Below, one piece after another: positions 55,301 to 64,000 of a stretch of 64,000 bases of DNA (position 1 is the stretch's first letter; the number at the start of each line of letters is the position of its first letter). A program made the position numbers and the translations under genes. Below the pieces are notes generated by a model, which saw only the letters and a list, made by a program, of their open reading frames with translations, was not told the DNA's origin and did not search any database. The DNA lies in NCBI RefSeq assembly GCF_026151205.1, contig NC_087072.1, positions 12,004,169-12,068,168 on the forward strand, given 5' to 3'. This stretch comes from Bolinopsis microptera (lineage: Eukaryota > Ctenophora > Tentaculata > Lobata > Bolinopsidae).

Positions 55301-58300
55301 TAAAATTCCTATTTATAAATTAGTATTAAATTAAACCCCATTAACCATGCCTCTTCCCTTTCATCAAAATGTTCGAAAATAGCTAAATGGTTAGTTTTAT
55401 ATCATTTGACCTTTTATAAAGCAACTAATAAACTAGCCCCAGATGTCAAGCAATCTTTTCAGACTCGTTACTATCTACCCCTTTAATGGAGAGCTTGCCA
55501 ATTATTACCCTTGAAACCAGTGAGTAACTGTGTATGTCAAACAACTGAGACTCAAAAACCAAAACCCCGATTTACTTCCTTTCCCCAAACTGTAGGGTGA
55601 ATCATAGTTAATAATAATAATAATAATAACAAAGTATTTATATCCCGCTCATATTAGCAACTAGTAACCAAGAATGGTACTAGCTACTAATGTCAGAGCG
55701 GCTGTCCAAACAAAGATAAAACTTTAATAATTTAGAATTCTCCAACAAAAAATTCTCAATTTCCTTTAAACTGCTTATTCGTAACACTAACGTCTAAAAA
55801 CTATATTATACGACAGACATGGTGGTACAATCAGACATCAGATGGAATAAACTATAAGAGAAAAAAATAATAATCTCGACACATAATGGTTACCTTTATT
55901 TATTCAAAAGAATTTAATTAATTGAACTTCATTATACACTCTTCTTTATTTGTAGATCAAAACAACAAACACAAACTGAGGCCTGCATCCCCGTCAATAC
56001 CACACAATCATTTAATGAGTTGCTCAAGGTAGTAGACCAGGCCGACGGATCCCCAGTCCGATTTCCCTGAGTATTGTCGCACCCAATTAAGGGAACTCGC
56101 ACACTACATCACCCTGTACCCAACAGCTTGCAAGCAAGCTGCCGTTCACCCACCGGTTCACTGAGGTACAGGTAGATTGCCGAAGCATGTGCTACCAACT
56201 CTGCAATCATGTGGTACCGGCCAAAGATACAGGTTTATAAAAATAAAAAATAAAAACAAGCCAGGGCATGGCAAATGGCAGTCTAGTCTCTCCGGACTCC
56301 GTGTAAGTGTAACTATACACACAACTCATGACAGTTAAAAATCCCATGGAATGGGACTGTATTTATCTATTTCGCATTCTATGGGGATGATGTTATTGAC
56401 CGTAGGGTCAAACGTATGTTTTATGTGTTATATTTTCATATGCAGACAATACATCTCTGTAACCCCTAATGAGTCTAATATTTTGAAGAGTAAAAGGTTT
56501 AAAATTTCCGGTTTGGTTCTTGGCAGCAAGTCAAGCCGTCTACAATGCACATAGTCTTTAATAAAACGTACCTTTTGTTCTTGGCAGAAACGCAATTAAA
56601 TAGTGTGCTACACCATGCATATTATCAACATGTTCCGACGTTCCGATCTACATACTCTAGTAGCAGGGAATAGTTGAGTGTGCACTTCGATGTGTACTAT
56701 TTCTGACAACACAGGGTTGTTTGTTAGGTCATTCTTAACCAAAATCGTGTGGGTGCACAATTTGTTTCGCTAGAGACACCCCTACAGGGCAAATTTTCTA
56801 AATTACCCTCAGTCGCGTATACGAGATTTTCGTATTTCGGCTCCTGAAGGTCATAGAGACTTCAATTTTAGCTTAAAATTACCGCAATAGCCATATTTAT
56901 ATACAACTTATGAAGCAACATAAGGTCTCCAGTGCTTTGTTTTATAGATATTGACAAAAAACTGTTTTTTGGCTCAGCGAACCAAAAATGGGACTGAATT
57001 TTGGTAACTTGAACTAGGAAAATCGTAGAGACTTGAATTTTAGCTTAAAATGAGCGCAAACATCACATTTATATACAACTTATAGAGCAATATAAGTCCT
57101 TTAATGCTTATTTGTTAAGATATTGACAAAAATCGGTCATTTTGACTACACGCGTGAGGAAAAATACCAAATTGGGCAACAACTTTGGTCTTTTTTTGAC
57201 CAGTTTTGTGCTCAAGTTATTAAAATGTGCTTTGATGTTGTAGATCGGGTGTTTTCTTCCAATATGGGTTTCGGTATAAATCCGGAAGCACCCGGTTCAT
57301 GGGTGATAGGGGTTAAAAACCCTAAAATGTCAGGCGATGGGCGAGACAATTGTCTGAATTTGGTTATAAAAACACTTGCACTCTTTGCTAGGGTTTGCTT
57401 TTTTCTGCTACATCGATCCGATTTCTAACTACTAATCATCCCCCTCTACATCATTCTCTTTTAGATACATGATTTCTATAAGTTCTTGAAGGTACATCCG
57501 GCATGATGTAAAGTCTATATCAAAGCATTTTAATGTGGTCTTAACAAGTTGCAAGATATTCAAGTTCACTAATAAAACAGAGATTGTAGGATATTTTTCT
57601 TTTACATATTGATCATTGAGTAATTTTGGTTACACATGTGAGGAAAGATACCAAATTGGTTTACCAAACGAAGATTTTAGGTTATCTATTATTCTTTACA
57701 TGATTATTGACGCAACTTTATAGTCAAACCTGTATTATTTTAAATATTTAATATTTATCCACACTCTCCATAAGAATATTATTGGGAGTCATTTTGTGGT
57801 TAAAATTCGATTAAATCAGTATTTCCAAGCAAAAAACTTCCCCAAATTTCTCCTCCGAATATGTTCCGCTAGTTCGAAATTTTAGCACTTATAAACGTTA
57901 TTGTTAGACATTACATTAGTGTAATACCACTGAGACCAGATGTAGTGATCTATTCAGATAAAGCGAAGAAGGTGCATCTGAAATAAAGAGAACTTTGCTG
58001 ATCAAGAGAAAAGAATATTAAGAGATATCAGCAGCTGACAGAAGAGATTGCAAGCTCCAGACAGTAGCAGTTCGAGTTCGAGTTCGAGTTCGAGTTCGAG
58101 GCATTTACAACTGCAGCCTCCAAACCTTTATGAACCACCTGAACGTAAACACTAAAGAGAAAAAGGCCTGCATGAAGATCGCGGAATTTAGCATGAGGGC
58201 ATCATACACCATCTATCGGTCCAGAAACACCATTATATGGACAGATGATTGGGAGTTAGTCCAGAGGCTAGTAATTGCATAGTAGGAGCGTATAATGTTT

Positions 58301-61300
58301 GTAGAATGCAATTATTTTTACACACTACCGTTCAAAACTTATAGATCAAGTGATAGCCTACCCACAATTATATTACAACGTCGTGGGGTCAGTCGATATT
58401 GTTGCTAAAAATCAGGAGCAAGCGTCTTGAGACAGGATACCATGAATCTGTATAAGTTTTAAGTAGTTTCATTCTACGTTTAATATTATTATTGGGTCGT
58501 TTACGTTAACGTTATATTTGGCCATTTTATAGCCTCCCCTCAAAAAGCCCACAATTACTCAATATGTAAAAGAAGAATATCCTACAATCTCTGTTTTATT
58601 AGTGAACTTTAATATCTTGCAACTTGTTAAGACCACATTAAAATGCTTTGATATAGACTTTACATCATGCCGGATGTACCTTCAAGAACTTATAGAAATC
58701 ATGTATCTAAAAGAGAATGATGTAGAGGGGGATGATTAGTAGTTAGAAATCGGATCGATGTAGCAGAAAAAAGCAAACCCTAGCAAAGAGTGCAAGTGTT
58801 TTTATAACCAAATTCAGACAATTGTCTCGCCCATCGCCTGACATTTTAGGGTTTTTAACCCCTATCACCCATGAACCGGGTGCTTCCGGATTTATACCGA
58901 AACCCATATTGGAAGAAAACACCCGATCTACAACATCAAAGCACATTTTAATAACTTGAGCACAAAACTGGTCAAAAAAAGACCAAAGTTGTTGCCCAAT
59001 TTGGTATTTTTCCTCACGCGTGTAGTCAAAATGACCGATTTTTGTCAATATCTTAACAAATAAGCATTAAAGGACTTATATTGCTCTATAAGTTGTATAT
59101 AAATGTGATGTTTGCGCTCATTTTAAGCTAAAATTCAAGTCTCTACGATTTTCCTAGTTCAAGTTACCAAAATTCAGTCCCATTTTTGGTTCGCTGAGCC
59201 AAAAAACAGTTTTTTGTCAATATCTATAAAACAAAGCACTGGAGACCTTATGTTGCTTCATAAGTTGTATATAAATATGGCTATTGCGGTAATTTTAAGC
59301 TAAAATTGAAGTCTCTATGACCTTCAGGAGCCGAAATACGAAAATCTCGTATACGCGACTGAGGGTAATTTAGAAAATTTGCCCTGTAGGGGTGTCTCTA
59401 GCGAAACAAATTGTGCACCCACACGATTTTGGTTAAGAATGACCTAACAAACAACCCTGTGTTGTCAGAAATAGTACACATCGAAGTGCACACTCAACTA
59501 TTCCCTGCTACTAGAGTAACAGCGTAGAATTAAACAATAGTTGTTCGTGCGCGCTGACAATTAAACTTTGATGCATTGGCGCGTTCCATAGAGTGAGTGA
59601 TAATTGTGAGCATTATACGCGCAGTCAAGTACAACATTTGAACGCGTAGCTCCTCAAGTCTTCAATACAACGTTATATATATATATTAAACGAATACCTT
59701 GATCACGTAGTCGCATCTCCAAGCCTTGACCGCATATTTCCATCTGCTTTTGAAGGTGTTCGTTTTCGCTCATCTCCTCGAGATATATCTGCCTTTTCTG
59801 GAGTAACATTTCCTCCTCTTCTTTGAGGGCCTAGATAGAATAGAGTTAAAGAATGTTCGCGATTATTATTTTATTTCTAAATATTTACCACAGAAACCAT
59901 AAATTAACGCTTTTCCCATCCCCGTCACCAGGATTTAAATACCAAACGTCATGCCTAAAACAAGCGACCAGCTGTTGTGGAATAAGACGACAAGTAGGAA
60001 CTGAACAAGGTAACCATAACAACTAAACTCACCTGTAACCTGACAACTAAACTCACCTGTAACCATAACAACTAACTCACCTGTAACCTAACAACTAAAC
60101 TCACCTGTAACCATAACAACTAAACTCACCTGTAACCATAACAACTAAACTCACCTGTAACCATAACAACTAAACTCACCTGTAACCATAACAACTAAAC
60201 TCACCTGTAACCATAACAACTAACTCACCTGTAACCTAACAACTAAACTCACCTTATCAATGTCCTCCACTGAACTATAATCGAGTACATTCCGTTTTCC
60301 TGAAGTGAATCGTCGCATTACACACATAAAATATTCAAGGGGAATCCGAGTAAAAACACCTTGCATACCTTAATGTATATCTGCTGTGTGTTATGTAAGT
60401 CTGTAACACAATGTTACGCACTACATCTTGCTTATATATTCAACACTAAATCTTACTATTCACTAAATTAGATACAGATTAGACCAAGGCGAGGTGAGAA
60501 TTAGTGTCTGTAGTTACCACCTAACTCGGCAACAAACGTTATACAAAACGGTGTGTGCTGAAGCAATCTCGGCATTGGATTTAGATACAGATATTTTAAC
60601 ACTATTTGAACTGTAGGAGTTAGATACAGACACTCAAATAGTGAAGAGGATGATGAAACTTAGTAGTGTATATATAATATAGAGAGTTAACTTAACTTAA
60701 CGTTAGTAACTCACCACGCCTCAATATGGGGGAGAAAAGTTTGTTGATAGGATTGATATCCTTCATGGAGATGATGGAGCGACGTTTCCTCTGAGAGTTG
60801 TCCAGTTCCAGGGTTTGGTAGGTGGGGTCACACGCTCCGCAAGACAAGGAACGTGGCCTGGAATCTGAAATATTTGGCGTGAGATATTTGCGGGCAGAGG
60901 AACTCTCTAATTGAGTGTCACTTGGGAGAATTACAAGAATAGCTCAAATACGTCAGTAATTTAGCCGTGTTTTTACTGCAACAACGCCATACCTAGTGCA
61001 GTAGTCAGAACGAAGGGGAGAGTGGGAAACTTTCTTACTTGGTGCACGTGGTCGGATGCCCCCCCCCCCCCCCCACGTGGTCAGATGCCCCCCCCCCCCC
61101 CCCCCCCCAATAAAAGAGCAGCTAACTACTTTTCAAAAACCCCGCTAGATATAGTACAGGTGATGACAATGAAAGAAATGAGGAATATTAGAAAGCCTGA
61201 TGACAAAAGTATATTGAGAGTGTCGACTAACCATCCTCAGATTCGCTGGTTGAGCCGCGCTGAGCACGATCGTGAGTCCCGTGACTGGAATGTCTCTGTG

Positions 61301-62399
61301 GCATGTCCTCGTCTGAGAACTCCTCCACGTCGAACCTAACATGCTGGCCCTCCTCGTTCTCCTCCAGAGGAGACAGTGATCTGCTATCCTCTACATGCTC
61401 CTCAGGAGGATGAACTGCTGGTAGGGACCACAGCTCTTCAGGGTCTGTTACAGGGCAACCTAGTGCTTCTCTGTATTCGTCAGATCTGCAACCTTCTCTC
61501 AGCTTTATCTTCCTGCCAGGGCAAAGTCTTGTTAGCTATGTTTTGAAAGTCGAATACTTTTATATTCTTCATCATTATATGTAATTTATAATTACAAACT
61601 TGAAGTAGGAGGAATTACTGTTAACAATTTAGTTCGCACCTCCCGCTAACTCTGAGATGGAATGAATCACATGAATTTGGAATGAAGACTAACTTGAAGC
61701 AAGACTTGCAGTAGAACATGCTGTCACCATCGTATACCTCATACATTCCGAGAAGAAGCTTTGTTCCGCAGCCGTTACAGACAAAGCACTGACGGTGAAA
61801 GAGGCGTTGCCTAGCAACTGTGCGCTCTAGTAGGTAGACATGACTACCACAGATAAAGCACAAGTTGCCTCTACTGCTGCCTCCCTCTGAGAGAATATTA
61901 TGTTATTCTTCGCACTTTGCTACTTAAATCATTCGCGTTCTCAACCCATTATGATTAATGATGATGGCATTATCAAATGGAGATTTAATTAAAACAGCTT
62001 TACAAAATAATATCCTTACGTAATTTTGTCTCAAGAGATTCACCTAGAAGAGTCTGATAATCCAGAACGTTTCAGATTAAAATGTGTAAAGTATTATGTA
62101 CATATAATTTATACTAACCAACATCATATGCTCGCGTCATTATTTTCCCAACATCTTGTTCACTGTAAATAACATTCCGAGCACTGGGTTTCCTCTTAGG
62201 ACGCTCCGGATCGTAACTATCTCTCCTCGGAGTCGCCCTCTGATCGTCTGAAAACTGTCTTGGCACTGTGCCAATTGGTTTGTGATCGTCAGGGGTGGTC
62301 TGGCGATGGTAGGTGGTAGCTTTAGGTTCGTTCTGACGTGGATTATACGCGGGGGCCTCCGTCTTGTAGCTGGGACTGTATCCAGGGTTGTAGTAACTA
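52330..62399 (-). CDS. MICAL/MICAL-like protein: LIM and C-terminal bMERB domain (5' end outside window)
   Basis: Eight minus-strand exons join in phase: 62399-62119, 61886-61694, 61512-61232, 60864-60715, 60299-60253, 59830-59698, 54993-54795, 52483-52330 (TGA). Together they give 478 residues. The first exon is a disordered basic Pro/Tyr linker. The second is a LIM zinc finger with all eight ligands: C-x2-C-x17-H-x2-C-x2-C-x2-C-x19-C-x2-C (CFIC...HRQC...CNGC...CKSC). Then come an acidic linker (PLEENEEGQHVRFDVEEFSD) and the coiled-coil bMERB domain (EEEMLLQKRQIYLEEM; ALYDWFELVNRKNRLSHLES; SKEQELVSKLLQLVEERDHL; ending MDKQFREMMS). LIM followed by bMERB is the MICAL/MICAL-like order, so a CH domain (and a monooxygenase if MICAL) is expected upstream beyond 64000. 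By family, bMERB binds Rab8-family GTPases on endosomal membranes. Confidence 0.85.
53000..54780. other. Last intron of the LIM-bMERB gene, nothing coding seen
   Basis: AT-rich sequence with a poly-C tract at 54158-54180. Open frames at 53483-53835 have no domain. Confidence 0.45.
55000..56650. other. Intron, low-complexity and an unknown repeat
   Basis: An ATT/AAT microsatellite is at 55607-55630 and a pogo-like fragment is near 55560. The segment 55985-56240 has a different, GC-richer texture (caagcttgcaagcaagctgc, ggtaccggcc) and may be an unidentified repeat. No exon seen. Confidence 0.35.
56654..59516. mobile_element. 2.9-kb DNA transposon with nearly 1-kb TIRs
   Basis: The ends are CTCTAGTAGCAGGGAATAGT and the inverse, next to TA on both sides. 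The left arm runs to about 57612 and the right arm from about 58550, nearly identical. Each arm contains the same 101-codon frame (57123-57428 + and 58743-59048 -), beginning with TTG, not ATG. Each arm also has an internal duplication of about 180 bp (tagagacttgaattttagct). The 0.9-kb middle has no recognisable transposase; a (gagttc)5 run is at 58075-58100. It lies in an intron of the LIM-bMERB gene. Near identity of the arms suggests a recent insertion. Confidence 0.8.
60011..60252. repeat. About 25-bp minisatellite carrying splice-donor copies
   Basis: Units of taaccataacaactaaactc plus acctg, about 10 copies. The minus-strand reading of each unit gives ttacag followed by GTGAGT. The array directly continues the donor of the 60299-60253 exon. 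Confidence 0.93.
61059..61108. repeat. Two poly-C tracts separated by cacgtggtcagatg
   Basis: Runs of about 16 and 21 C, each preceded by the same cacgtggtc-gatg word, so this is a two-copy tandem duplication with unequal C runs. In an intron of the LIM-bMERB gene. Confidence 0.9.
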
Positions 62400-62514
62400 C
62401 TGGGAGGGGAGGGAGGGGTAGACAGCACAATCTTTATAACAACTACTAGAAGTAGAGACAACTAAACGTAACTAGAGGGAGACGCACAGAACAAGTTGGT
62501 CGGCACGGTAACTA

Positions 62515-62572
62515 GTTGTGGTAACTTGTTGTGGTAACTAGTTGTGGTAACTTGTTGTGGTAACTAGGGTTA
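62515..62572. repeat. About 13-bp repeat pair array
   Basis: Alternating ttgtggtaactag and ttgtggtaacttg. Confidence 0.85.
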
Positions 62573-63009
62573 GTGAAATGAGAGTGTGGTATTTGACTGG
62601 TATTGTGGCATGTGGCTAGTGCAGTGTCACACTATTAGTGAAACGTTATTAGCTTCCATTTAGCGGCCCTGTCACTTCTGCCCTGACACTTCAGCTCACA
62701 ATTTTACTCCGTAATTTGACACATTCGCCAATTCTGGCTTTAAATTCACCAATTCTGGCTTTAAATGATCAATAAGGGGTTGTTAATTGGAGACAACACT
62801 TTCGCTCGAAATTACTTTTTATTAGCTACTTTTGACACCAAGAACTTCATCTCTCTCTGATTAAAATGATCCTACATGACTCCCTAATATTATATGCGCA
62901 CCCACAAAAAGGAACGACTTTAAGGTCCCAAATCAGGGACAGTATATTGGCACTGTTAAGCAGGTACCTTCAAACGAACTGGTAACCGTGCATATTGAAT
63001 AAGCGCTGA
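62573..63009. other. Intron or intergenic, nothing seen
   Basis: AT-rich with a short direct repeat (ccaattctggctttaaat, twice at 62730-62768). No exon found. Confidence 0.4.
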
Positions 63010-63014
63010 AGCAT

Positions 63015-63182
63015 CGCCTTGGCACGACGCCAGCCTTGGCACGACGCCAGCCTTGGCACGACGCCAGCCTTGGCACGACGCCAGCCTTGGCACGACGCCA
63101 GCCTTGGCACGACGCCAGCCTTGGCACGACGCCAGCCTTGGCACGACGCCAGCCTTGGCACGACGCAAGCCTTGGCACGACG
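63015..63182. repeat. 17-bp minisatellite, about 10 copies
   Basis: Unit ccttggcacgacgccag. The open frames on both strands are artefacts of this unit. Confidence 0.95.
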
Positions 63183-63276
63183 AGGCTGTAAACATCAAAC
63201 ACCGGATATTTAGTGCAGGTTTGATCATGTGATCATACTTGATGTTGTCCTCAGTTCAAGTGCCACTATGTGGGCA

Positions 63277-63290
63277 GGGGGGGGGGGGGG
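63277..63290. repeat. Poly-G tract
   Basis: Run of 14 G, then aggggc. Confidence 0.9.
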
Positions 63291-63409
63291 AGGGGCATTG
63301 TGCGAGCTGGGAGGGTGCGAAGTGTGTATAACGTTATTAGATCACATTACATGTTAAACGTAATTAATCTTACTAGATTCATACTCTTATCTACTCCGTC
63401 ATTTCAAAC

Positions 63410-63625
63410 AAGGAATGGTTACTATGGTTACCATGGTTACTATACAGACAAGGCATGGTTACTATGGTTACCATGGTTACTACACAAACAAGGCATGGTT
63501 ACTATGGTTACCATGGTTACTATACAGACAAGGCGTGGTTATTATGGTGACTGGCATGGTTACTACACAGACATGGCATGGTTACTATGGTTACCATGGT
63601 TACTACACAGACAAGGCATGGTTAC
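63410..63625. repeat. About 40-bp minisatellite, 5 copies
   Basis: Units of ggttactatggttaccatgg plus ttactatacagacaaggcat. The sequence from 63626 to the end shows no gene. Confidence 0.93.
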
Positions 63626-64000
63626 CGTTATAAATTCTAACTTTGTTCTAAACTTGTTACGCTCTTATTATATGACTGCGCCATTTTCGAACAATAAAGC
63701 TGAGTGAAAGGTGTTAACTGTTAATATGGGCGAAATATGAGTTGTGAAGGGTGGTGCTGCTCACTGTGGTTCCATGTGGTGACTATGATAATGATCAGGT
63801 GATATGCAAGCCTCTTGATTTATAACTCGTATGTGATCTACATTCTACAATTGAGGGACCACATTCTATATTGGTATATCTGCATTTTGATGGTTTTGAG
63901 ATAATTACATTTAAATGTTTCATTCTTTACTAAATGGTATGAGAACCCAAATTTTGCATGCATGACATTTCTGGGAACAAATAACATCTACTCGGAATTC

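Noticed and set aside
57123-57428. 101-residue protein encoded in both arms of the 2.9-kb element
   Set aside because: It begins with TTG, has no recognisable domain, and is identical only because it lies in the inverted repeats. Kept as an observation, not a gene.

Overview
The window is nuclear DNA of an invertebrate metazoan. The evidence is AT-rich sequence, spliceosomal GT-AG introns with exons of about 50-570 bp, animal extracellular domains (galectin, F5/8 type C, LDL-receptor class A, beta/gamma-crystallin, B-lectin), an intronless rhodopsin-class GPCR, a LIM plus bMERB (MICAL-family) gene, a LINE, tRNA-derived SINEs, many TIR elements and very many tandem arrays. A medusozoan cnidarian is my best guess from the overall character. 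That is an impression, not a proof. No bacterial operon, CRISPR array, rRNA or intact tRNA was seen.

Layout. (1) 112-891 (-): the 3' part of a gene whose product has a concanavalin/LamG-like domain. (2) 1-5.6 kb: an eroded hAT-like element and diverged repeats. (3) 5685-29741 (+): one very large mosaic lectin gene. I could join 20 coding exons whose phases agree throughout, giving about 1126 residues: signal peptide, PAN/apple-like domain, beta/gamma-crystallin-like domain, Thr linker, two galectin domains, two F5/8C domains, a Thr/Glu repeat stalk, one LDLa domain and a C-terminal B-lectin. Its introns hold a 4 kb 29-bp minisatellite split by a LINE, a TA-flanked transposon with long TIRs, a hairpin-headed repeat, small MITEs and decayed copies of the gene's own first exons. 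(4) 30859-35480 (-): the 3' exons of a gene I do not recognise, with a 41-bp array in an intron. (5) 36-38 kb: SINEs and a 15-bp array. (6) 38972-40111 (-): an intronless class A GPCR. (7) 40-52 kb: mostly repeats, with one possible repeat-coding exon (+), a second copy of the hairpin-headed element, one signal-peptide exon (-) and a long (GA)n tract. (8) 52330-62399 (-): eight in-phase exons of a LIM-bMERB protein. Its 5' end lies right of the window, and an intron holds a transposon with nearly 1 kb TIRs. (9) 62.4-64 kb: tandem arrays.

The mosaic lectin would be secreted and could bind several kinds of glycan at once, as an immune, adhesive or matrix lectin would (inference). The LIM-bMERB protein would act inside the cell as a Rab effector (family knowledge). 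The most unusual features of the window are the domain combination of the lectin, the repeated contact of minisatellites with splice sites and stop codons (in two cases the array carries many copies of the splice site), and a hairpin repeat whose two arms stay matched within each copy while the copies differ from each other. Exon borders were read by eye and have no transcript support.
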